Positions 9,695 to 17,315 of a DNA stretch of 64,000 nucleotides are shown in pieces (position 1 is the first letter of the stretch; each line of letters opens with the position of its first letter). Where the stretch lies: NCBI RefSeq assembly GCF_017352115.1, contig NZ_CP071448.1, forward strand, positions 186,001 to 250,000, written 5' to 3'. A program made the translations under genes and the position numbers. This stretch comes from Flavobacterium endoglycinae (lineage in GTDB: Bacteria > Bacteroidota > Bacteroidia > Flavobacteriales > Flavobacteriaceae). The notes under the pieces were generated by a model that made no database searches, had not been told where the DNA came from, and worked only from the letters and a program-made list of their open reading frames with translations.

Positions 9695-9891
9695 ATCTTT
9701 TTCATTTTAAATTACTTATAAAAATAAATCACATTAAGAGATTGTACTTTATAAGATCTTTGGAATGTTTTATAAAATAAGAATCAAACCAGGATCGTAT
9801 TTTCATTTCAGTATAGATTTGTTTGAAGTATTTTTCAACTGCCTCAATTTCTTTTTTCTAAAGTGTTCTAAAGATAAGTAACCCTAAAATG

Positions 9892-9919
9892 AAAAATGGC
9901 GCAGTATTGCGCCATTTTT
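9892..9919 (-). terminator. Intrinsic terminator of the sugar dehydrogenase gene
   Basis: Arms AAAAATGGCGCA (9892-9903) and TGCGCCATTTTT (9908-9919), loop GTAT; a perfect 12-bp stem 23 nt after the stop at 9942 on the minus strand. The remaining 9695-9891 holds nothing I recognise. Confidence 0.8.
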
Positions 9920-9941
9920 ACGTATGTAGAAATTTCAAAAT

Positions 9942-11171
9942 CTATTTTTTGTCGATTTTGTATAATCTTCCTTGATCGGTTACAGCATATAAAGCACCGT
10001 CTCCTCCTTGTGTAATATCTCTAAAACGCTGGCCTTCGCTGGCAAGAAGTCTTTCCTCACCTACTACTTTATTATCTCTAATAACCAGACGCGCAATGTG
10101 CATACCGCTAAGAGCACCAATGAAAAGGTTGTTTTCCCATTCAGGTACGCGATTACCACTGTAGAATGTCATTCCGCTTGGCGAAATAACTGGATCCCAG
10201 TAATAAACAGGCTGCTCCATTCCTTCTTTCTGCTGAATCGCATCACCAATTGGCTGTCCGCTGTATTCAATTCCATAGGTAATAGTCGGCCATCCGTAAT
10301 TCGTTCCAGATTTTAAGCGGTTGATTTCGTCACCACCTCTTGGTCCGTGCTCACTTTCCCAGATTTCTTTTGTTACTGGGTGCATCGCTAATCCTTGTGG
10401 ATTTCTATGTCCGTACGTAAAGATTTCAGGTAATGCTCCTGCCGTTGGAAAAGTTGGATTTCCAGATGCAGGCTGACCATCTTTTGTAATTTTTATTACT
10501 TTTCCAAGACTAGCTGTTAAAGATTGTGCTAAAGGTCTTGTTTGTAAAACCGAACGTTCTCCAGTACTTACTACTAAATTCCCGTTTTGGTCAAAAAGAA
10601 TACGTCCGCCATAATGCAAATCACTTGGATTAGCGGGACTTGAACGATAAATTACAGTTGCATTTTCAATTGTTTTTTCGTTTGCTGCTAATTTACCTTT
10701 TGCTACAGAAGAAATATTACCACCCGCAACAGCTTCTGAGAAAACCCAGTAAATCATTCTGTTTGTTGCAAAATCAGGATCAAGACATAAACCTAATAAA
10801 CCACCTTGATTCGCAGGATTAACAGCAGGAAGTCCTGTAATAGGTTCACTTACTACTCCGGCAGTTGTCACAATACGCATTGTTCCCGTTGTTTTTTGAG
10901 TCACTAAAAGACGACCGTCAGGAAGTACTTTAACGCCCCACGGACTTGTTAATGCAGAAGTTATAATTTCAGCTTTATATTCGGTATTAGTGGTCATACC
11001 ATTAATTCTGGTTTGTCCGGTAAATGCAGGTTTGTATTGTGTATTTGCCTGACCATTCTCAACTGGATTGGTTACAGTACCTCCACCGTTTTCTGGATCT
11101 TTATCGTCACTTGAACAGCTAAAAGCCAGTAAGGCGCTCGAAAGAATGAAAATGTACTTTAATTTTTTCAT
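9942..11171 (-). CDS. PQQ-dependent sugar dehydrogenase-type lipoprotein
   Basis: A 409-residue protein with a lipoprotein signal peptide (LLAFSC, lipid Cys at 19, followed by SSDDKDPENGGG, a spacer typical of Bacteroidota surface lipoproteins). The body (~70-405) has the glucose/sorbosone dehydrogenase six-bladed propeller signature: SPWGVKVLPDGRLLVTQK, GGLLGLCLDPDF, LHYGGRILFDQNGNL, YGHRNPQGLA, SEHGPRGGDEIN and the closing DGALYAVTDQGRLY. These enzymes use PQQ to oxidise aldoses in the periplasm or at the cell surface. No PQQ biosynthesis genes are seen in this window, so cofactor origin and actual substrate are open. It is monocistronic, with its own terminator. A second, much larger propeller of this family lies at 23368-26286. 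Confidence 0.88.
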   Translation of the reverse strand: MKKLKYIFILSSALLAFSCSSDDKDPENGGGTVTNPVENGQANTQYKPAFTGQTRINGMTTNTEYKAEIITSALTSPWGVKVLPDGRLLVTQKTTGTMRIVTTAGVVSEPITGLPAVNPANQGGLLGLCLDPDFATNRMIYWVFSEAVAGGNISSVAKGKLAANEKTIENATVIYRSSPANPSDLHYGGRILFDQNGNLVVSTGERSVLQTRPLAQSLTASLGKVIKITKDGQPASGNPTFPTAGALPEIFTYGHRNPQGLAMHPVTKEIWESEHGPRGGDEINRLKSGTNYGWPTITYGIEYSGQPIGDAIQQKEGMEQPVYYWDPVISPSGMTFYSGNRVPEWENNLFIGALSGMHIARLVIRDNKVVGEERLLASEGQRFRDITQGGDGALYAVTDQGRLYKIDKK

Positions 11172-11281
11172 AGCATTTATTATTTAATTTGGATTTATTC
11201 TAACAAATATCTAACTATTAAAACGGAAAAAAATTACATAATTTAAGGAAAGACTTACAGAATTATATCTCTTACACTAAA

Positions 11282-11311
11282 AAAGCCCTAAATAATCCTA
11301 TTTAGGGCTTT
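11282..11311 (-). terminator. Intrinsic terminator of the DoxX gene
   Basis: Perfect 13-bp stem, arms AAAGCCCTAAATA (11282-11294) and TATTTAGGGCTTT (11299-11311), loop ATCC; 24 nt downstream of the minus-strand stop at 11336. Confidence 0.8.
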
Positions 11312-11335
11312 CAATTATGTTTAAATAGCTAAAGG

Positions 11336-11722
11336 TTAATCCCAAGTATTTGTTTTGGAAACCGAATATTTACCAGCTCCGGTAAAGAATAATGCGATCG
11401 CTCCAAACAGATAAAGCATTAGTAATTCGTTTGCATATCCGCCGTGATCACTAATTGAAAAAATGTCCTGAGCATGTGCCACCGCAACGGCAACAATACA
11501 AGTAATGGCTAAAAGAACGGAAGCAATTCTGGTTCTGAAACCTAAAAGAATTGCAATTGGTGCTAAAACTTCACCAATGTAAACAGCATATCCAAAAGCG
11601 CCCATATTCTCTACAAGAAAAGAAATACCATGCAGCAGTTTTGCTATACCGTGGAAAAGCATTAATCCACCAACGCTGATGCGTACCAGCAACAATCCAA
11701 GATCTGTGTTTTTTGAAATCAT
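11336..11722 (-). CDS. DoxX family membrane protein
   Basis: A 128-residue protein with four membrane helices. DoxX features are LGLLLVRISVGGLMLFHGIAKL (residues ~7-28), GEVLAPIAILLGFRTRIASVLLAI (~50-73) and a closing YLFGAIALFFTGAGKYS (~103-119). DoxX-like proteins are small inner-membrane proteins, some linked to quinone or oxidative-stress metabolism; no enzymatic motif is visible. It stands alone on the minus strand, with its own terminator, upstream neighbour being a quinone-oxidoreductase-like gene 143 nt away on the same strand. A second DoxX-type gene lies at 16623-17057. Confidence 0.85.
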   Translation of the reverse strand: MISKNTDLGLLLVRISVGGLMLFHGIAKLLHGISFLVENMGAFGYAVYIGEVLAPIAILLGFRTRIASVLLAITCIVAVAVAHAQDIFSISDHGGYANELLMLYLFGAIALFFTGAGKYSVSKTNTWD

Positions 11723-11865
11723 AACAATCGGGTTTAAGTTTATGTATAAATTTGGCCTATAAAGCGACTAAAATACATAAATTTAATTACGATACAATTA
11801 GATTATTTAAAATTATTCTAAATAATTAAATACAACCTATCACAGAGCAGTTTATTAAATTTAAA

Positions 11866-12879
11866 TTAGAACTTAATCGCAATTTTTCCAATCGTTTTTC
11901 CAGATTCCAAAAGTTGATGTGCGCTTTTCAAATTGGCAGCTGTAAATCCGTTTAAGGTTTGATTTAAAGTCGTTTTTAAAACACCTTCGTCAAGTAAATC
12001 TGCTACTTTGGTTAAAATATAATGCTGCTCGATCATATCTTCGGTTTGAAACATCGAACGGGTGTACATCAATTCCCAAGAAAACGAAACGCTTTTACTT
12101 TTTAATTTTGTTAAAGCAACTGGTTCACTGCTTCCCGTAATCGAAGCGATATGTCCTTGAGGTTTAATTAATTCCACCATTGTATCCCAATAAATGTTGT
12201 TGTCTACAAAATCCAGAATATAATCTACATATTCAAAACCAGCTTCACGAACAGAGGAAATTAAATCTTTATGGTTTACCACAAAATCGGCTCCTTGTTT
12301 CTGGCACCATTCAACCGTTTCAGGACGAGATGCTGTTGCAATAACCTTTAAACCAGCGATTTTCTTTGCCAATTGAATGGCAATCGAGCCTACTCCGCCG
12401 GCACCGCCAATAATCAAAATTGATTTTCCTTTGTCTTTTTCGGCGCTAATTCTGATTCGGTCAAATAAAATTTCCCAAGCTGTTAAAGCAGTCAACGGAA
12501 TTACCGCTGATTCTTCAATACTCAATGAACTTGGTTTTCTACCCACAATTCTTTCATCAATAATCTGATATTCGGCATTACTTCCTTGCTTGGTAATATC
12601 TCCGGCATAATAAACAGGATCGCCCACTTCAAATAAAGTTACTTTTTCGCCTACTGACTGAACAATTCCAACAGCATCCCAGCCTATGATTTTTGGAGTT
12701 TCCAGAACTGTGTCTTTTGCACTGCCCTGACGAATTTTAAAATCGACTGGATTTACTGAAACTGCATCAATTTTTACCAATAAATCGTGCGCGCCCGGCA
12801 CTGGTTTTGAAGTTTCAAATTCAATAAAACTTTCCTGATTTTCTATGGGTAACGAGATTTTAAATCCTATAGCTTTCAT
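11866..12879 (-). CDS. Zinc-type alcohol dehydrogenase/quinone oxidoreductase family enzyme
   Basis: A 337-residue MDR-superfamily oxidoreductase. The N-terminal GroES-like fold includes VNPVDFKIRQG, GWDAVGIV and VGDPVYYAG; the NAD(P)H-binding Rossmann site IIGGAGGVGSIAIQLAK lies at ~149-165, followed by KVIATASRPET. The structural-zinc cysteine cluster is absent, so it belongs to the zinc-free quinone-oxidoreductase-like branch (ZADH-type). It probably reduces quinones or enones with NADPH. A frame extends to 12909, but the ATG at 12879 (MKAIGFK) is chosen because a TAnnTTTG promoter element lies at 12912-12919, leaving a ~26-nt leader; an upstream start would fall at the transcription start itself. 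Confidence 0.88.
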   Translation of the reverse strand: MKAIGFKISLPIENQESFIEFETSKPVPGAHDLLVKIDAVSVNPVDFKIRQGSAKDTVLETPKIIGWDAVGIVQSVGEKVTLFEVGDPVYYAGDITKQGSNAEYQIIDERIVGRKPSSLSIEESAVIPLTALTAWEILFDRIRISAEKDKGKSILIIGGAGGVGSIAIQLAKKIAGLKVIATASRPETVEWCQKQGADFVVNHKDLISSVREAGFEYVDYILDFVDNNIYWDTMVELIKPQGHIASITGSSEPVALTKLKSKSVSFSWELMYTRSMFQTEDMIEQHYILTKVADLLDEGVLKTTLNQTLNGFTAANLKSAHQLLESGKTIGKIAIKF

Positions 12880-12911
12880 ATATGTATGTGTTTTTATTTT
12901 TAATAACAAAA

Positions 12912-12919
12912 CAAAGATA
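12912..12919 (-). promoter_or_regulatory. -7 promoter element of the quinone oxidoreductase gene
   Basis: TATCTTTG on the minus strand fits TAnnTTTG and sits 32 nt upstream of the ATG at 12879, deciding the start codon. Confidence 0.55.
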
Positions 12920-13010
12920 CAAGCTGTCCAAATTTTAAAAGTGGTATAATTCAGTACTATATCGGTACAAATTCGGCAGTTTGTTTTGTTTATTATCTAC
13001 TTAAATATAA

Positions 13011-13078
13011 TCTCGCAAAGACGCAAAGTCGCAAAGTTTTTTATTTACAACGCTCAAAAACTTTGCGACTTTGCGAGA
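13011..13078. repeat. GCAAAGTCGCAAAG palindromic repeat
   Basis: Inverted repeat: left arm TCTCGCAAAGACGCAAAGTC-gcaaagttttt (13011-13042), right arm from 13055 reading aaaaactttgcgactttgcgaga (positions 13055-13078). It belongs to the same 'GCAAAG' family as copies at 49907-50150, 51364-51457 and 52664-52801. Intergenic here, between divergent genes. Confidence 0.7.
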
Positions 13079-13129
13079 ACATTTAGCTTCGATATAAAAG
13101 CTTAAAATTATGCTAAACCAATATTTCTT

Positions 13130-13137
13130 TAAATTTG
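13130..13137 (+). promoter_or_regulatory. -7 promoter element of the GNAT gene
   Basis: TAAATTTG fits TAnnTTTG. It overlaps the possible TTG start at 13135, so translation is assigned to the ATG at 13159. Confidence 0.55.
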
Positions 13138-13158
13138 CAAAACAAAACTTCCAAAAGA

Positions 13159-13713
13159 ATGATTATCAGAAAAGCCAAAAAATCAGACTCAGCCCAAATT
13201 GCGCCAATTCTATTACTTGCAATGGAAGATATCATTTATAAGTTTATTAAAAAAGAAGATTACGCTTCCGCGAAAGATTTCCTGCAGCACTTTATTGAGC
13301 AGGAAAACAATCAATATTCCTACCAAAACTGCTATGTCGCTGAAGCTGAGAATGAAATCATTGGTGCTGTAAACCTCTATAATGGTTCTGATTTAGAAGT
13401 ATTACGAAATCCGATAATTGAATATGTCCGAAAAAATTTCAATCCCGATTTTGATCCTGAATTTGAAACCAGAGCTGGAGAATTTTATATTGACTCATTG
13501 GGCGTAAATCCCAATTATCAAGGAAAAGGAATTGGTTCAAAAATTTTGAGGTTTCTTATTGACGAATTCGTACATAAAAACAATCATGTTTTAGGATTAT
13601 TGGTTGAAGAAGATAATCCGCTGGCCAAAAACTTGTATCTAAAAATAGGTTTTAAAGTGGTAGGCGAAAAAACATTAGTTGGAAAAAAACTAGAGCATCT
13701 ACAGATAGCTTAA
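13159..13713 (+). CDS. GNAT family N-acetyltransferase
   Basis: A 184-residue Gcn5-related acetyltransferase. It opens MIIRKAKKSDSAQIAPIL; the acetyl-CoA-binding motif A is IDSLGVNPNYQGKGIGSKIL (residues ~112-131, Q/R-x-x-G-x-G/A as QGKGIG), and the C-terminal motif B includes LLVEEDNPLAKNLYLKIGF (~153-171). The acceptor (amine, amino acid, antibiotic or protein) cannot be predicted. A frame with TTG start extends 8 codons upstream, but that TTG is part of the -7 box, so ATG 13159 is preferred. It is monocistronic, divergent from the quinone oxidoreductase. Confidence 0.88.
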   Translation: MIIRKAKKSDSAQIAPILLLAMEDIIYKFIKKEDYASAKDFLQHFIEQENNQYSYQNCYVAEAENEIIGAVNLYNGSDLEVLRNPIIEYVRKNFNPDFDPEFETRAGEFYIDSLGVNPNYQGKGIGSKILRFLIDEFVHKNNHVLGLLVEEDNPLAKNLYLKIGFKVVGEKTLVGKKLEHLQIA

Positions 13714-13768
13714 AAATAGAATCTTTTCGATTTTTATTCTGATAAAAAGATCTTAAAAAAAACAAAAC

Positions 13769-13794
13769 AGACTAAAGTCTAATCCTTACATTTG
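13769..13794 (+). promoter_or_regulatory. AraC-family gene promoter with AGACT-AA-AGTCT palindrome
   Basis: TACATTTG at 13787-13794 fits TAnnTTTG, 17 nt before the ATG at 13812. A 12-bp palindrome AGACTAAAGTCT (13769-13780) lies just upstream. A similar AGAC-N4-GTCT palindrome precedes the next gene's promoter (14678-14692), so the regulator may bind both. Confidence 0.5.
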
Positions 13795-13811
13795 ATTTAA
13801 AATAAACGCTA

Positions 13812-14681
13812 ATGAACCGCCAAGTATTCGAATCTAATTATAAAAAACTGGGATTTCTGATTTTAAATCAAGAAACAGTCGACGAAATTAATAGTGACGA
13901 TTACAAAGCGTACATCAAAGTACTTTATTTACCAGAAGATTATCTGATTACGATTGACTTTAAACAATATCAAACCACAAGTCCTTCCCTTTTCTTTATC
14001 AACAGCAATCAATACCTTCAAATTACCAAAGAAGGAAAAAAGCAAGGTTATTTCATGTACTACAATCGTGATTTTTATTGCGTGCAGATTCATGATGCCG
14101 AAGTGGCTTGCGACGGATTATTATTCAATAATATTTTTGAAATGCCAATGACTGTTCTTCCTGAAAAAGAAGTTGTTTTTATAGAAGGCATTTACGATCA
14201 AATTCAAGAAGAATTTGTTTCGCCCGATTCCTCACAGGAAGAAATGATCCGAACGTATTTAAAACAGCTTATCATAAAAGCAACCCGAATCTGGAAAGTA
14301 CAACAGCTGGGAGTTTTAAATGACGAACCTTCAAAAGAAGTGGATTTCTTCAGAGATTTCAGCCGATTGGTCGAAATTCATTTCAGAAGCAAACACACCG
14401 TCGCCGATTATGCCGAAATTCTAGGCGTTGCCCCCAAAACGCTTTCTAATAAATTTAATCGTTTAGAGCTTTCGCAGCCCAACGATATTATTAAAGACCG
14501 CATTATTCTGGAAGCAAAACGACTTTTGGGATATTCTTCTTTAAGTGTAAAAGAAATTGCTTACCAGCTTGGATACGAAGATCCGGCTTATTTTAACCGC
14601 CTTTTTACAAACAAAGTTGGCGACACTCCATCTAATTTCAAGAAAAAATACCTTCAAGGGAAAAATGTACAATTAGAATAG
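13812..14681 (+). CDS. AraC family transcriptional regulator
   Basis: A 289-residue protein. The N-terminal ~170 residues form a cupin-like sensory domain (LYLPEDYLITIDF, PSLFFINSNQYLQI). The C-terminal ~100 residues are a double helix-turn-helix AraC/XylS domain: first HTH HTVADYAEILGVAPKTLSNKF (~195-215, split here as HTVADYAEIL plus GVAPKTLSNKF), second LSVKEIAYQLGYEDPAYFNRL (~250-270) followed by the F-K-K end (TPSNFKKKY). It likely regulates its own gene and the OsmC/esterase genes immediately downstream on the same strand. The stop codon lies within a small hairpin. The inducer is unknown; an organic-peroxide or electrophile response would fit the OsmC neighbour (inference). Confidence 0.92.
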   Translation: MNRQVFESNYKKLGFLILNQETVDEINSDDYKAYIKVLYLPEDYLITIDFKQYQTTSPSLFFINSNQYLQITKEGKKQGYFMYYNRDFYCVQIHDAEVACDGLLFNNIFEMPMTVLPEKEVVFIEGIYDQIQEEFVSPDSSQEEMIRTYLKQLIIKATRIWKVQQLGVLNDEPSKEVDFFRDFSRLVEIHFRSKHTVADYAEILGVAPKTLSNKFNRLELSQPNDIIKDRIILEAKRLLGYSSLSVKEIAYQLGYEDPAYFNRLFTNKVGDTPSNFKKKYLQGKNVQLE

Positions 14682-14723
14682 ACTTTTGTCTATTTTTCAA
14701 GCCTTACTACCGCCATATCTTTG
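14677..14723 (+). promoter_or_regulatory. OsmC promoter with upstream AGAC-N4-GTCT hairpin
   Basis: AATAGAC (14677-14683), TTTT, GTCTATT (14688-14694) followed by TTTC could be a weak terminator for the AraC gene or an operator like the site at 13769-13780. TATCTTTG at 14716-14723 fits the -7 consensus and overlaps the upstream TTG, fixing the OsmC start at ATG 14757. Confidence 0.5.
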
Positions 14724-14756
14724 TCCTATCAAATTATAAATGATAAAACACTAGAT

Positions 14757-15170
14757 ATGAAACGTAAAGCACAAGCCGTTTGGAACGGTGACATCAAAAC
14801 TGGAAAAGGAACTCTGACTACAGACAGTACGGTATTAAATCAAACTCAATATTCTTTCAACAGCCGTTTTGCCGATGGCATTGGAACAAATCCTGAAGAA
14901 TTACTGGCAGCAGCACACGCCGGCTGTTTTACCATGAAACTAAGTCTAGATTTGGCGACAGCAGGATTTACTGCCGAAGAATTAACTACACAATCTACCA
15001 TTACCTTAAACGAAGGGAAAATTACACAATCACTTTTAGTCTTAAACGCAAAAGTTCCCGGCATTTCTGAAGAAGAATTTTTAAAAATCGCAAAAGGTGC
15101 CGAAGAAACTTGTCCGGTAAGTCAGGCTTTTTCGTTTGAAATTGTATTGCAGGCAAACCTTATTAACTAA
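14757..15170 (+). CDS. OsmC family peroxidase (organic hydroperoxide/osmotic type)
   Basis: A 137-residue OsmC-like thiol peroxidase. Both redox cysteines are visible: [10 protein letters not shown] (peroxidatic, C59) and ETCPVSQAF (~C122). The [13 protein letters not shown] block matches the OsmC subfamily rather than Ohr. It reduces organic hydroperoxides in the cytoplasm. Length is typical (~140). The start is ATG 14757 ([12 protein letters not shown]); the TTG at 14721 coincides with the promoter -7 box. It is flanked by an AraC regulator upstream and a secreted esterase 32 nt downstream on the same strand, so the trio may be a regulated unit. Confidence 0.92.
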   Translation: MKRKAQAVWNGDIKTGKGTLTTDSTVLNQTQYSFNSRFADGIGTNPEELLAAAHAGCFTMKLSLDLATAGFTAEELTTQSTITLNEGKITQSLLVLNAKVPGISEEEFLKIAKGAEETCPVSQAFSFEIVLQANLIN

Positions 15171-15202
15171 AAATCAAATAATTAAATTTAAAACATAACA
15201 TC

Positions 15203-16252
15203 ATGAAAACAATTAAATCAATTCAAAGAAGTATATTTATAGTAGCATTATTAACTTTAAATACCGTAATTATGGCACAAGAAAGACCTTTTAAAGGACA
15301 AAATGACCCAGAAATTTTTACAGAAGTAAGAAGCTTTTTAAATGCATTAAATTCAGGTGACGTAAAACCTCTTGAACAATTATCAGTTGCCGATGCTAGA
15401 AATGTTTTGGTTGGCGCACAAAAATCAGTGCAAGTAGATTATTCAGGTATTGAAGAATCTGAAAAAATAATTTCTCAAAATGGGTTAAAAGTAAAAATTC
15501 ACATTACTAAACCAAAAGGCGCTAAAGCAAATGCACCTGTATTTATCTTTATTCACGGCGGAGGCTGGGTTTTAGGTGATTATCCAACTCACAGAAGATT
15601 AGTAAGAGATTTAGTCGTAGAAAGCGGTGCTGTAGCGGTTTTCCCAGATTATACTCCTTCTCCTGAAGCACAATATCCTGTTGCCATCAACGAGATTTAT
15701 GCAGCAACTCAATGGGTAGCCGAAAATGGAAAAGAAATTGGTGTAGATGGTAAAAACCTTGCGGTAGTTGGAAACAGTGTAGGTGGTAATATGACGGCTG
15801 CTATTACTTTAATGGCAAAAGATAAAAAAGGACCTCATATTAAATTACAAGTTCTTTTATGGCCTGTAACCGATGCCAATTTTGAAACTGAATCTTATAA
15901 TTTATATGCTAACGGACGTTTCTTAACTAAAAACATGATGAAATGGTTCTGGGATAATTATTTACCTGACACTGCAAAAAGAACCGAAAAATATGCTTCT
16001 CCTTTACAAGCAAGTTTAGCAGAATTAAAAGATTTACCTCCCGCTTTAGTGCAAACTGCTGAAAATGATGTTTTAAGAGACGAAGGTGAAGCGTATGCCA
16101 GAAAACTAAACGAAGCCGGAGTTCCTGTAACCTTAACTAGATACAACGGATTGATTCATGATTACGGACTTTTAAATCCAATTGCAAATGTTCCCGCTGT
16201 TCAAACAGCAGTACAGCAAGCAGCAATTGTAATTAAAACTACCTTGAAATAA
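15203..16252 (+). CDS. Secreted alpha/beta hydrolase (HSL-type esterase)
   Basis: A 349-residue exported hydrolase. The signal peptide covers ~1-25 (cleavage after MAQ-like site). Motifs: oxyanion-hole HGGGW (118-122), nucleophile elbow GNSVGGN (S192), acid in ENDVLRDEGE (~D288), catalytic His in LIHDYG (~H319). This is the hormone-sensitive-lipase (family IV) esterase pattern, so short-chain esters or lactones are likely substrates. An N-terminal cap (~30-95) precedes the core. It follows OsmC by 32 nt and could be read from the same promoter. A strong terminator closes the unit. What the esterase does in a peroxide or osmotic context is not evident from sequence. Confidence 0.9.
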   Translation: MKTIKSIQRSIFIVALLTLNTVIMAQERPFKGQNDPEIFTEVRSFLNALNSGDVKPLEQLSVADARNVLVGAQKSVQVDYSGIEESEKIISQNGLKVKIHITKPKGAKANAPVFIFIHGGGWVLGDYPTHRRLVRDLVVESGAVAVFPDYTPSPEAQYPVAINEIYAATQWVAENGKEIGVDGKNLAVVGNSVGGNMTAAITLMAKDKKGPHIKLQVLLWPVTDANFETESYNLYANGRFLTKNMMKWFWDNYLPDTAKRTEKYASPLQASLAELKDLPPALVQTAENDVLRDEGEAYARKLNEAGVPVTLTRYNGLIHDYGLLNPIANVPAVQTAVQQAAIVIKTTLK

Positions 16253-16271
16253 AACTTTTTTCAGACAATCA

Positions 16272-16299
16272 AAAAGGGACGGATTTATCCGTCCCTTTT
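16272..16299 (+). terminator. Intrinsic terminator after the esterase gene
   Basis: Arms AAAAGGGACGGA (16272-16283) and TCCGTCCCTTTT (16288-16299), loop TTTA; GC-rich core, T-run after it. Confidence 0.88.
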
Positions 16300-16622
16300 C
16301 TTTCCCAATATTTAAAATAGGATTCTACTTTTAAAAGAAGTTCGTCGCCATAAATTCTTATTTTGATACTTCCAAAAAAATAAAAAACAAAAAATCCAGT
16401 CACAAATGTAAGGCTTCGGGAAACAGTAAAAATCATTAGAAATAGTGATTTTTACTTAAGTCATTCCTTGTTTAAACTGCTTTTATAATCCAAATCCTAT
16501 ACATAAAACAATTTGAAGCTTATAATGTCGTTATTAAAAATACAATCCATTTTCCACTCGGTATAAATTGAATTTAAAGAGTGGGGAAAAATTAAATACC
16601 ACTGAATAAATTACTTTACAGA
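16300..16622. other. Intergenic region with an unexplained 11-bp inverted repeat
   Basis: No gene is visible. It contains a perfect inverted repeat AGTAAAAATCA (16425-16435) and TGATTTTTACT (16446-16456) with a 10-nt loop. It lacks a GC-rich stem, so an operator or part of a small RNA is as likely as a terminator. No clear TAnnTTTG element before the ATG at 16623. Confidence 0.5.
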
Positions 16623-17057
16623 ATGAAAAACATAACCATATTAGAAGCAGGTTTAATTTTAAGAATCGTTTTAGGAATCACAATGCTCTCAGCCGTAGCT
16701 GACCGATTTGGAATTTGGGGCGCACCGGGATCTACAGGTGTTGCATGGGGAAACTGGGAAAATTTTGTAATCTACACACAAACTCTTAATTCTTTTGCTA
16801 ACAAAGCAACCGCGGAAATTCTAGGAGGCATCGCTACTTTTTTTGAAGTTTTACTGAGTCTGCTATTATTATTGGGTTTCAAAACCAGAATCGCGGCTTT
16901 AGGAGCTACTATTTTAATGTTTCTTTTTGCATTCTCTATGGCCGTTTCCGTTTCGGTAAAAGCACCTCTTGATTACTCTGTTTGGACAAGTGCCGCAGCA
17001 GCTTTGTTACTGGCAAATATTGGAAAAACATCTTTTGCTGTTGATAATAGGATATAA
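16623..17057 (+). CDS. DoxX-like membrane protein
   Basis: A 144-residue protein with four membrane helices at ~8-28, ~60-84, ~90-108 and ~115-134. It carries the DoxX pattern LILRIVLGITMLSAVADRFGIW at the start (residues ~11-32) and ATFFEVLLSLLLLLGFKTRIAALGA in the middle (~70-94), and lacks soluble domains. It is distinct from the 128-residue DoxX at 11336-11722 (different loop GAPGSTGVAWGNWENF, ~33-48). Function unproven. It stands alone between long intergenic regions, the downstream one filled with a repeat. Confidence 0.82.
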   Translation: MKNITILEAGLILRIVLGITMLSAVADRFGIWGAPGSTGVAWGNWENFVIYTQTLNSFANKATAEILGGIATFFEVLLSLLLLLGFKTRIAALGATILMFLFAFSMAVSVSVKAPLDYSVWTSAAAALLLANIGKTSFAVDNRI

Positions 17058-17058
17058 T

Positions 17059-17219
17059 TTTTAGTTTTCAGTCGCAGTATTCAGTTTTCAGTTTTTAGTC
17101 ACAGTACGCAGTCGTGGTCTTTAAATCGAAATTAAAAATTTAATATTGAAAACTGTCACTGAAAACTGTCACTGAAAACTGAGACTGAATACTGAGACTG
17201 AATACTGAGACTAAAAAAC
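17059..17219. repeat. CAGTTTTCAGT / ACTGAAAAC imperfect inverted repeat
   Basis: Left arm (17059-17113) has units like TTTTCAGT and CAGTATTCAG; right arm (17147-17219) has ACTGAAAACTGTC-type units and three GAATACTGAGACT-like units. The arms are reverse complements unit by unit, giving a long cruciform-prone element just after the DoxX gene. Confidence 0.7.
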
Positions 17220-17315
17220 CATAGTCATAAAAATTTTTAAGGTTTTATTAAGGTCATAATTTTTCTCAAAACAGATATGTATTCGTAAATTAGCCAATAC
17301 AAAAACATATCTTAA

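Noticed and set aside
17059..17219. Possible CRISPR array
   Set aside because: Repeats are not separated by unique, constant-length spacers and no cas gene is nearby; it is an inverted-repeat element.
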